From the NCBI GenBank assembly GCA_021790615.1, contig JAJYGW010000126.1:1-5709 (forward strand): a stretch of DNA of 5,709 bases, read 5' to 3'. The notes below the pieces were generated by a model. It had not been told where the DNA came from. It worked only from the letters and a program-made list of their open reading frames with translations, and searched no databases. Both the position numbers and the translations under genes were made by a program. Below are positions 1 to 5,333 of the stretch, one piece after another; position 1 is the stretch's first letter; each line of letters starts with the position of its first letter. Origin of the DNA: Actinomycetes bacterium (GTDB taxonomy: Bacteria > Actinomycetota > Acidimicrobiia > Acidimicrobiales > JAKAOS01).

Positions 1-100
1 GGCGTGACGCTGCCCACCCGGCCGTGACACTGCCCACCCGGCCGTGACGCTGCCTGCTCGCACGCGGTGCTGCCTGGTCGCGCGCGGTGCTGCCAGCTCG
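1..100. repeat. Five tandem 20-bp direct repeats
   Basis: Five consecutive 20-bp units (1-20, 21-40, 41-60, 61-80, 81-100) each carry CTGCC at the same unit position (10-14) and mostly end in CG. Units 1 and 2 match at 18 of 20 bases. Units 1-3 share GTGAC before the core, while units 4 and 5 have GCGGTG there, so the array is two sub-families. The period is not a multiple of three, so the repeat is unlikely to be selected as protein code. The array touches the window edge and may continue leftward. Possible identities are terminal repeats of an insertion sequence lying to the left (IS21-type elements have multiple terminal repeats), protein-binding iterons, or neutral tandem duplication. The sequence alone does not decide between them. 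Confidence 0.85.
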
Positions 101-219
101 CACGAGAGAACGCCGGCGTAGGGACTCGCCCAACGGCTCCTGACCAGCATCGAGACGCCCGCTGAGCTCCGAGCGAGCCGGTCACAACTCCTTTGCCGAA
201 GTCGTGCGAAAACAGCTCC
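101..219. other. Spacer between repeat array and two-helix gene; no supported gene
   Basis: No convincing gene was seen here. On the minus strand a GTG at 185-183 lies just after AAAGGAG and opens a frame that runs off the left edge through the 20-bp repeats. Its translation is Arg/Ser/Gln-rich and built from the repeats, so I do not call it. On the plus strand a short stop-to-stop frame from 122 onward has no start codon. Confidence 0.4.
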
Positions 220-429
220 TCAGGGCCGTGGCGGTAGAGACTCCGGTCGTGGATGGACGAACCGAGCGATCGAGGCCGACGTCCAGCCCGCCCACCATCC
301 GCCGAACACGGGCAGGATCCTGCGGAGCTTCTCCTTCTCGCCGAGCGCAGCGAGCACTCCCAGGATGGCTGCCCATACGAAGGCGCAGCCGATGCCGTAG
401 GCGGTGTAGCTCCGTCGACGCATCTCCAT
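220..429 (-). CDS. Small two-helix membrane protein, unknown function
   Basis: This is a 69-residue predicted membrane miniprotein that I cannot assign to a named family. An Arg-rich N-terminus (MEMRRRSY) precedes a hydrophobic helix at about residues 10-30. A charged loop (EKEKLRR) follows, then a second hydrophobic, Trp-rich segment at about 39-58 containing VFGGWWAGW, and a Pro/Arg tail. By the positive-inside rule the Arg-rich N-terminus should be cytoplasmic. The start is supported by a perfect AGGAGG at 439-434, 4 nt from ATG at 429 and 10 nt from a second ATG at 423, so either may be used. It diverges from the gene at 465 with only 35 bp between the starts. A probable decayed relative lies at 1003-1110 on the same strand. 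Function is unknown. Reality of the gene rests on the Shine-Dalgarno site plus protein-like hydrophobicity. Confidence 0.72.
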   Translation of the reverse strand: MEMRRRSYTAYGIGCAFVWAAILGVLAALGEKEKLRRILPVFGGWWAGWTSASIARFVHPRPESLPPRP

Positions 430-433
430 CTAT

Positions 434-439
434 CCTCCT
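434..439 (-). promoter_or_regulatory. Shine-Dalgarno site for the two-helix gene
   Basis: AGGAGG on the minus strand sits 4 nt before ATG 429 and 10 nt before the in-frame ATG 423. The strength of this match is a main reason for preferring the minus strand as coding over 220-429. Confidence 0.7.
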
Positions 440-450
440 CTCGGGTGAGG

Positions 451-456
451 GTGAGG
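451..456 (+). promoter_or_regulatory. Shine-Dalgarno site deciding the GTG 465 start
   Basis: GGTGAGG occurs twice in overlapping tandem (444-450 and 450-456). The second copy is 8 nt from GTG 465. This argues for GTG 465 and against the much longer frame that opens at ATG 204, whose first part is the antisense shadow of the two-helix gene. Confidence 0.6.
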
Positions 457-464
457 CGTCCACT

Positions 465-770
465 GTGCCAGGAACGCTGAGGTTGATCCGAGAAGGGGTG
501 GGCATAGAGCTCCGGCGCGGATCATTCGAGGTCACACTCGACGGCAAGGCGGTCGCCCACATCGAGCGCGGTGACACGATCGAGACCCACCTCGATCCGG
601 GGCATCACCGCCTGCGAATCCTGGCAGGGCGCTACTCGAGCCTGGCCTGCGACTTCGACAGCACTGATGAAGAAGTTGTCGGCTTCCGCTGCCACGGAGC
701 GATGATGTGGCCGCGCTACGTCGCTTCCATCGTCAAGCCGGACTTGGCAGTGTCGCTCCGCCGGGTATAG
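465..770 (+). CDS. Hypothetical protein with PEGA-like beta domain
   Basis: The protein is about 101 residues from GTG 465. Alternating hydrophobic strands run as FEVTLDGKAVAHI (about 21-33), then DTIETHLDPGHHRLRIL (about 37-53). The LDG ... LDPG-H-L-I spacing is reminiscent of PEGA-type and similar small beta-sandwich domains that occur in actinobacterial hypothetical proteins. A second half (about 65-100) has EEVVGFRCHGAMMWPRY and ends KPDLAVSLRR. No signal peptide or clear membrane helix is seen; the MMWPRYVASIV stretch is only weakly hydrophobic. The frame is open upstream to ATG 204, but that part is Arg/Ser-rich and antisense to the two-helix gene, so GTG 465 with its ribosome site is preferred. 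GTG 498 is a less likely alternative. A role with its divergent neighbour is inference only; the function is unknown. Confidence 0.72.
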   Translation: MPGTLRLIREGVGIELRRGSFEVTLDGKAVAHIERGDTIETHLDPGHHRLRILAGRYSSLACDFDSTDEEVVGFRCHGAMMWPRYVASIVKPDLAVSLRRV

Positions 771-944
771 CGAGCTCAAAATGCGCTGCTGCGAAGAGGG
801 CCGGGTGGACTGGTGCGGGCTCGTCCACCTCGATGCCGTACCTGCGCCGGGTCTCCCCGAGGATCGTCATCGAGCTCCGTCCCAGGTATGCCTCGGCGAA
901 GTCGTCTCGACGGTCTCGTGCACACCGACATCCGATAGCGACAT
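733..944 (-). pseudogene. Possible frameshifted gene fragment
   Basis: From about 900 to 780 on the minus strand one frame reads FAEAYLGRSSMTILGETRRR and continues through YGIEVDEPAPVHPALFAAAHFELA, with mostly GC-ending preferred codons. Immediately upstream the same frame turns Cys/Arg-rich. Another frame, starting at ATG 944, instead reads MSLSDVGVHETVET with better codons, and a shift near 901-903 would join the two. There is no Shine-Dalgarno site before ATG 944. The downstream end (stop at 735-733) overlaps the 3' end of the plus-strand gene at 465-770. I do not recognise the protein. It may be a broken gene or a chance open frame in GC-rich DNA. Confidence 0.25.
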
Positions 945-1002
945 CGCAGGGTCGACGCACGCGAGTGTCTCGGAGGCGACCGCTGGGCCCGGTACCTGGG
1001 CG

Positions 1003-1110
1003 GCCTGCCCCCCACCATGCACCTCCGAACACCCTGGGCGAAACGGCGCTGGCCGCGACGATGCCCCAGAGGGGGGTTCGCTCGGGCAGCTCTCGAACGC
1101 GTCCTCCTCA
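1003..1110 (-). pseudogene. Decayed copy of the two-helix membrane gene
   Basis: The minus strand carries AGGAGG at 1108-1103, like the intact gene at 220-429, but no start codon in the expected place. One frame then reads LWGIVAASAV (from 1071) and FGGAWWGAG (ending at 1003). This resembles ILGVLAALG and VFGGWWAGW of the intact miniprotein. At the DNA level GTGTTCGG-GG then ATGGTGGG recurs in both, separated here by an extra 3 nt. The distance from the AGGAGG site to this motif is about 54 nt shorter than in the intact gene, so part of the first helix or loop appears deleted. The reading continues into Arg/Cys-rich sequence without the expected tail. I infer a degenerate paralogue. Convergent low-complexity membrane sequence is the alternative. 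Confidence 0.4.
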
Positions 1111-1229
1111 GAGGCGTGGCGGCATCCACATTCGGTCTAGGATCACCCCGCCAGCCGGGTCTCCATAGGGGTCGGTACGCTGAAATGGCCGGGCGAGCTC
1201 TCCAGAGGCCGATCTCGACGTAGCCGGGC

Positions 1230-1235
1230 AAGGAG
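1230..1235 (+). promoter_or_regulatory. Shine-Dalgarno site for the 285-residue gene
   Basis: AAGGAG lies 4 nt upstream of ATG 1240 and supports that start over later candidate codons in the low-complexity N-terminal region. Confidence 0.6.
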
Positions 1236-1239
1236 CGTC

Positions 1240-2097
1240 ATGCACGACGAGGCGCAAGCTGGAGGAAGCGAGATCCCTGCACCTTGCGTTCATGACGCGG
1301 CGCCAGGCACCCCGGGAGGATCGACGAGCGCACCCCCGACAGCTGGCCAGAGCGCACCCCCGACAGCTGGCCAGGCAGCAGGCTCGATAGGGCCTACGGC
1401 TCCCGACGCCGATGCCGGCAGCGTGCGCCAGAGGTTGACTGACGAGCTCCATCGGCAAGTTGCGGCTGGCAAGCAGGGTGAGGAGCACGCCGCGGTCGAG
1501 CTCGGTCGTGCGACGCGGGCGGTCGCGCTCGAGATCGTCCCTACCGGCCTCGTCGGCCCGCGGGTGCTCGTCGGTCACGTGCTCGGGATGCACCTCTCTC
1601 TGCCTGCCGGGCACCTGCACGGACCGCGTCAGGCGCCAGCGCTCCTCTACCTCTTCGCGGACGCGCTGGCGATCCGGCCGACCGGGGACGCACCGATGTC
1701 GACGGTGCCGATGTTCGGATTGCACATGGTGCTGCCTCCGGTCGCCGTCGCACGTTGGGTGTACAAGGCCGGCAGGATCGAGCACGCCAACTTGGACCTC
1801 GTGAAGGATGCGGAGCGCTTCGCCAGCTCCGTCGCCGAGTGGACCGTCGACGACTTCTGCGAAGCAGACCCGAAGCTCGAGGTCCACCGGGCGGCCGAGC
1901 TCACCGTCCCTCTCCACGTGTACGAGCACGTAGGGTTCGCGCACGTCGCCGTCCCGGTCCCCGGTGGCCGGCCCGTCCGCCTGAAGAGCTCGCTCCCGGT
2001 GCCATCGGAGAGCTTCGTCAAGCTGTGGCAGCTGTTCGCCCTCGTCAGCTGGCCACAAGGCCTGAGCACGGAGACCCCCACGGGAACGGACGAGTGA
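1240..2097 (+). CDS. Orphan hypothetical protein, 285 residues
   Basis: I do not recognise a family. Residues 1-60 are Ala/Pro/Gly/Ser-rich and probably disordered, and include a perfect tandem SAPPTAGQ duplication (residues 30-37 and 38-45). From about 62 the protein looks folded: a helical, charged start (SVRQRLTDELHRQVAAGKQ), then beta-like hydrophobic stretches around 95-120 and 133-175. An acidic region (about 196-215, EWTVDDFCEADPKLEVH) follows, then VPLHVYEHVGFAHVAVPV (about 223-240) and a C-terminal KLWQLFALVSWP (261-272). No signal peptide or definite membrane helix is seen, and I find no catalytic motif. The ATG is chosen for AAGGAG 4 nt upstream and because the frame stays GC3-rich to the TGA at 2095. 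It is convergent with the transfer operon, at the place where a VirB4-type ATPase gene would be expected. It could be element cargo, but that is inference from location. Confidence 0.7.
   Translation: MHDEAQAGGSEIPAPCVHDAAPGTPGGSTSAPPTAGQSAPPTAGQAAGSIGPTAPDADAGSVRQRLTDELHRQVAAGKQGEEHAAVELGRATRAVALEIVPTGLVGPRVLVGHVLGMHLSLPAGHLHGPRQAPALLYLFADALAIRPTGDAPMSTVPMFGLHMVLPPVAVARWVYKAGRIEHANLDLVKDAERFASSVAEWTVDDFCEADPKLEVHRAAELTVPLHVYEHVGFAHVAVPVPGGRPVRLKSSLPVPSESFVKLWQLFALVSWPQGLSTETPTGTDE
1327..1374 (+). repeat. Perfect 24-bp tandem duplication, in frame
   Basis: Two identical 24-bp units (1327-1350 and 1351-1374) each encode SAPPTAGQ in the disordered N-terminal part of the 285-residue protein. 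Perfect identity, including third codon positions, indicates a recent slippage duplication. The 24-bp length preserves the reading frame, which supports this strand and frame being coding. Confidence 0.9.
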
Positions 2098-2111
2098 CGC
2101 CCCGGGCGGAC

Positions 2112-2128
2112 GGACCCGTCGACGGGCC
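2112..2128. terminator. Candidate bidirectional terminator hairpin
   Basis: GGACCCGTCGACGGGCC can fold with GGCCCG-type pairing (one bulged A) around a TCGA loop. Its core CCCGTCGACGGG (2115-2126) is a perfect palindrome. It sits 14 bp past the stop of the plus-strand gene and 10 bp past the stop of the SCO6880-family gene, in a 41-bp convergent gap. There is no T-tract on either side, so any termination would be of the U-poor type often proposed for GC-rich actinomycetes, or would simply protect 3' ends. The placement is the strongest evidence. Confidence 0.45.
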
Positions 2129-2138
2129 TTGCAGCCCT

Positions 2139-3752
2139 TCACGCGAGCCCGCGCGCGAGCGGGAGCGTGCACAGGAACGCTTCCTCCTGATCCCCATAGA
2201 GACGCCGAAGCTCGAGCCGGCACTGTGAGGCTGCATGCTCCGTCGAGTCGCAGGCCGCGGCCAGCTGCTCGCGCGACGGCGCGCGCACGGAGACGTAACC
2301 CGAGAACCGGAAGGACGCATGGCCGTCCGCCAGCTCCTCTTCTCGCCGGACCGCGACCTCGGCCTCTCGGGCACGTCTCGCCGTCGCGAGGAAGCCCCCA
2401 CGACGGCGCAGCTCTGCGTCGGCGACGTCGGCGGTCCGTGCCCGATGCACCTGTCGGACAGCTCGTGCGGGGCTGAGCGGTTCCATCACGACTGCGACCG
2501 TGCGGCGGACCGACCCGAGCAGGAGGGGTCCGAGGAACTCGGGACCGACGTCCACACGGGGCCACTCGGCGATCCAGTAGGTCGCGTGCCAGCTGCCGTC
2601 CGCGCGCAACGCACCCCACTCGGGCTCCGTGACAAGCGGCCACGGCCACCCCACTCCGCAGGGCGGGCATGCAAGACCGTCGCCGACCTCCCCGTCGAGG
2701 GAGCGGCGCACCAATGCGGCGAGGGAGCGCTCGTCGAGGACACGCTCCACAGGAACATCCGCCGATGCGAGCGCCTGGCGAAGCGACGCCACCTCACGGG
2801 CGAGAAGGACGCACGCGGCGCGCTCACCGCCTCCAATCGATCGCATGGCACGCGCGGCGGTCCCAGTTGCGCGCAGCTGCACCGCAAGATGAACGTCGTG
2901 TTGGCAGGTCTCGGCGCCGGTGCTTCGAAGCAGCGCGGCGTACGAGCGGCGGGCCGCAGCCTCCTCGGGCAGCACGGCGCGCGTCGCGAGGTGGTCACGC
3001 ACTGCGACGCCGTCGTCTGGAACCGTCGTCGCCAGCCACTGCACTCGGTGCACCACGGAGCGGTCCCGTGCAAGCGAGCCCAGGACCGACGCCCACGACA
3101 CCACTCGACGCTCCTTCTCGTCCGAAGAGAGCAGGGCGAAGCTGTGCCCGAGAAGCTCGAGCACCGCGGTGTAGGTCCGTGAACTCTCGTCGTAGATGAC
3201 GGCAGCGGTCTCCTGCCCGTCTCGGAAGTCGAGACCGAGGACGTGCAGGCCCCCGAACAGCCCTCGAGGACCCGAGGGAGACCCGGACCCCGCCGGCCGT
3301 CTCGCCCTTCGGAGAACGCCGAGCGTGCGTAGGCTCGCCGTCACAGAACGCCCTGCGGAACGCCCCGGGGAACGCGAGTCGGCACTCACCGCCGCGAGAC
3401 AGGGGGCGCCGTCGGCGCCGATGCAGTGACCCCGCTTCTCGGCTCCGGCGCTCCTGCGACGTCCGCCACCGACGCCTGAAGACCCCCAGCGCACCACGGT
3501 CGGCAACCATTGCTCCGCCGTTCGGCCCGCGATCGGCCACCACGCTGCCGCGACGCTCGCCGCGACCACCACCAGCGCGATCGCGATCGCAGGGAGCGTC
3601 GGCCGCCGCCGCAGCACAACGATCGCCACCATCACCCCGGCGGCGACGATCCCGATCTGGCCGCCCCGCCACCCCGCGATCAGTCCCCGCCGTTCGAGCG
3701 GACCGAAGCGGTACCGAGCGCCCCGCCTCGGCGGCTCTCCGGTCGCCGTCAC
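2139..3752 (-). CDS. SCO6880-family conjugation (T4SS) membrane protein
   Basis: This 537-residue protein is a component of the actinobacterial conjugative type IV secretion-like module, probably a membrane-anchored scaffold partner of the VirB6- and VirB4-type proteins. Family hallmarks are the N-terminal RYRFGPLERRGLIAGWRGGQ, followed by two hydrophobic helices (about 33-47 and 54-73). There is a central domain with AVIYDESSRTYTAVLEL and an HRVQWL strand, and the C-terminal end is GYVSVRAP ... LELRRLYGDQEEAFLCTLPL.RGL. The length is near full and both ends are present, so it looks intact. A linker at about 91-165 is Arg/Ser/Gly-rich and poorly hydrophobic. The start is GTG at 3752, overlapping the upstream TGA as GTGA, with a purine-rich GGGGAGGGAGA directly before it; translational coupling to the VirB6-like gene is likely. 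Annotation pipelines sometimes give homologues secretion-system labels; no ATPase Walker motif is visible. What is unusual is that no VirB4-type ATPase gene follows. Confidence 0.9.
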   Translation of the reverse strand: MTATGEPPRRGARYRFGPLERRGLIAGWRGGQIGIVAAGVMVAIVVLRRRPTLPAIAIALVVVAASVAAAWWPIAGRTAEQWLPTVVRWGSSGVGGGRRRSAGAEKRGHCIGADGAPCLAAVSADSRSPGRSAGRSVTASLRTLGVLRRARRPAGSGSPSGPRGLFGGLHVLGLDFRDGQETAAVIYDESSRTYTAVLELLGHSFALLSSDEKERRVVSWASVLGSLARDRSVVHRVQWLATTVPDDGVAVRDHLATRAVLPEEAAARRSYAALLRSTGAETCQHDVHLAVQLRATGTAARAMRSIGGGERAACVLLAREVASLRQALASADVPVERVLDERSLAALVRRSLDGEVGDGLACPPCGVGWPWPLVTEPEWGALRADGSWHATYWIAEWPRVDVGPEFLGPLLLGSVRRTVAVVMEPLSPARAVRQVHRARTADVADAELRRRGGFLATARRAREAEVAVRREEELADGHASFRFSGYVSVRAPSREQLAAACDSTEHAASQCRLELRRLYGDQEEAFLCTLPLARGLA

Positions 3753-5326
3753 TCTCCCTCCCCGTGCTGGTAGGACTGGTAGGGAAGGCGCTCCGACCCA
3801 TCGTCCTGCACCGGCACGTCGCCGAGGACGTTGTCCCCAGTGCCGTCAGCCGCATGCCACGGACCCCAGTCGTCCTTCGGTCCCGGCTCGAACCGGCTCA
3901 GCGGCTCTGTCCCGCCCCAAAGCGGGGAGGCGACGCCCGGGATGACGCCGCCGTACCCGTCGGGCTCGACCCGGTGCGGTCGATGACGCGCCTCGAGGGC
4001 GGCGATCACGCTCTCGGGAGAGCCCTCCCACACCGGAATTGTCCCCGGAGGGCACGTGAGGTCCCCCGGGGGAAGCCACTCCCTCGGCATGGGACCGAGG
4101 GGGAGCTGCCGACTCCGCGCCTCTCCCCCGTCGAGTGCGGTCCCACCGGCCTCCCGAGACCCGAGGCCGGCGAGGTGGCCGGCACCCATCGCCGCCGCGC
4201 CGACCCCAAGGCAGCTGCCGCTCGCGCCCCCTGGTGCGCCCGGGACGCCGAAGGGCCCGAGCGGACCGACGGGATCGGACGGTCCCCGGGAGCCCGATCG
4301 GCCTGTTCCGCCCAATCCGGGCACGCCCGGGTCGACTGTCGTGCCCGTTCCCGGGACACCCGGTGTGGCGGGGGTGGCCGATGTCTCCCCGTGCGCCCCG
4401 TGCTCACGCGCTTGGCGCAGGGCGAAGCTGACCGCACTGTCTGGTCCCCGACCCCACGCACCGCGAACGCGCTGGCGGGCGCCCTCGAGCTGCAGCGCAG
4501 CGCCGACTTCGACCAACGGCACGAGGCGGAGCAAGGTGAACGGCGTGAACGCCGCCAGCAGGAGCAGCGCGCCTCCCGCCAGGACCGTGGAGAACCCTGC
4601 GCCCGAGCTCACTGCGCCGACCGCCAGCGACAGCACGGCGACGACGACGAACTTCGAGAGCACCAGTGCCGTCAGCGTCTCGACCAGACGCCTGCACCAG
4701 TGGGAGACAGCAGGCCACACGAGGCTCGCGAACGCGAGCGGGAGGAAGAGGACCGTGGCGTAGATCGCTGCCGACCGCATCAGCAGCTCGAGCCACAGCA
4801 CGAAGGCGCCCGACACGATCAGCAGCGCGCCGATCGTCATCACGAAGGTCGGCAACGGCGTCGGCTCGTGCGACAGAGCCGTCCCGATCGACTTGAGCGC
4901 ACCGGTGAGCTCGCCGCCGGTGCTTCTGGTGACCGCAGTGCACAGAGCGTCGGTCGCGCCGAGCGCGAGCTGCACGAGCTGGGCGGCGACCGCCGACAAG
5001 AGACCCGCGAGCGGGAGATGGACGAAGGCCGCACGGACGAGCGCCGCCGCGCTCTGGTGGTAGACGGCCTGCACCGTTGCGAGGACAAGCATCGGCACGG
5101 CGGCGAACGCGGCCACCGCGAGCATGACCCGCAGATGGAGCAAGAACCACGGCGCGTCAAGCTTGACCGTCGTCGTCGTGGAGATCGCGCTCCCGAGCGC
5201 CGCGAGAAGCCACGTCGCTCCTTGGACGACCCAACCCGCGATCGCGGACAGGGCGCCGGCAGCGACCGCGGTCGAGGCGCTGCCGGCCGCGTCACACAAG
5301 AGGTTCAGCGGGACAGGACAGGCCAC
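3749..5326 (-). CDS. TrbL/VirB6-like (SCO6881-type) conjugal transfer membrane protein
   Basis: This 525-residue polytopic protein is the expected inner-membrane channel component of an actinobacterial conjugation system. It begins MACPVPLNLLCDAAG. The N-terminal ~270 residues contain about six or seven hydrophobic segments (roughly 25-48, 62-88, 100-125, 160-180, 185-206, 217-240, 246-268). The last ends in the typical FTPFTLLRLVPLVEVGAA, followed by an amphipathic basic stretch. After residue 310 the protein is non-membrane. It has a Gly-Pro-rich, collagen-like tract (about 319-368), then Gly/Ala sequence, then a longer tail rich in Pro, Trp and Asp with DDWGPWHAADGTGDNVLGD. This tail is presumably cytoplasmic. 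The start is GTG at 5326, 7 nt after the upstream stop, with only a weak ribosome site, so coupling to the upstream gene is likely. The last codons overlap the GTG of the SCO6880-family gene. A VirB6/TrbL-type role follows from topology and gene order. Confidence 0.88.
   Translation of the reverse strand: MACPVPLNLLCDAAGSASTAVAAGALSAIAGWVVQGATWLLAALGSAISTTTTVKLDAPWFLLHLRVMLAVAAFAAVPMLVLATVQAVYHQSAAALVRAAFVHLPLAGLLSAVAAQLVQLALGATDALCTAVTRSTGGELTGALKSIGTALSHEPTPLPTFVMTIGALLIVSGAFVLWLELLMRSAAIYATVLFLPLAFASLVWPAVSHWCRRLVETLTALVLSKFVVVAVLSLAVGAVSSGAGFSTVLAGGALLLLAAFTPFTLLRLVPLVEVGAALQLEGARQRVRGAWGRGPDSAVSFALRQAREHGAHGETSATPATPGVPGTGTTVDPGVPGLGGTGRSGSRGPSDPVGPLGPFGVPGAPGGASGSCLGVGAAAMGAGHLAGLGSREAGGTALDGGEARSRQLPLGPMPREWLPPGDLTCPPGTIPVWEGSPESVIAALEARHRPHRVEPDGYGGVIPGVASPLWGGTEPLSRFEPGPKDDWGPWHAADGTGDNVLGDVPVQDDGSERLPYQSYQHGEGE
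4223..4372 (-). repeat. Collagen-like Gly-Pro tract within the VirB6-like protein
   Basis: Residues about 319-368 of the VirB6-like protein repeat GVPG, DPGVPG, GPLGPFGVPG and GAPG, approximating Gly-X-Y with breaks. The DNA is not a perfect repeat, so the pattern is kept at the protein level. It separates the membrane domain from the C-terminal tail and probably acts as an extended linker. Confidence 0.7.
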
Positions 5327-5333
5327 GTTCCGA

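Larger units (their letters stand above)
771..1239. other. Gene-poor interval with decayed coding fragments
   Basis: This stretch of 469 bp has no intact gene that I can support. Open frames on the plus strand (such as 781-1140) are Cys/Pro/Ser-rich and unlike protein. On the minus strand, reading right to left, there are three coding-like pieces. The first is a stop-terminated tail ending DRMWMPPRL (stop at 1110-1108). The second is a probable remnant of a two-helix membrane gene (1110-1003). The third is a fragment with well-formed codons from about 900 down to 735. The arrangement suggests a scar of rearranged or deleted genes rather than a regulatory region. No promoter for the gene at 1240 is obvious. 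Confidence 0.5.

Noticed and set aside
1..100. CRISPR array
   Set aside because: The 20-bp units abut directly with no spacers between them.
1..185. Minus-strand open frame from GTG 185 running off the left edge
   Set aside because: Good AAAGGAG spacing, but the translation is mostly the out-of-phase product of the 20-bp repeats and has no protein-like features.
204..464. N-terminal extension of the PEGA-like protein from ATG 204
   Set aside because: The extension is Arg/Ser/Pro-rich and antisense to the two-helix gene. GTG 465 has a better ribosome site and begins where the protein-like sequence begins.
781..1140. 119-residue plus-strand open frame
   Set aside because: Its composition is Cys/Ser/Pro-rich with no structural pattern and no ribosome site of note; minus-strand readings fit better.
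1108..2670. 520-residue minus-strand open frame
   Set aside because: It spans the plus-strand 285-residue gene and part of the SCO6880-family gene in the wrong frame, with an Arg-rich shadow composition. Only its last residues (before 1110) look possibly coding and are noted separately.
2235..3182. 315-residue plus-strand open frame
   Set aside because: Antisense shadow of the SCO6880-family gene, which has clear family hallmarks on the minus strand.
3577..3590. Perfect palindrome GCGATCGCGATCGC
   Set aside because: It lies inside the second membrane helix codons (AIAIA) of the SCO6880-family gene and is explained by repeated Ala-Ile codons.
2995..3855. 286-residue minus-strand open frame
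   Set aside because: Out-of-frame overlap of the SCO6880- and VirB6-like genes; Arg/Gly/Asp-rich shadow.
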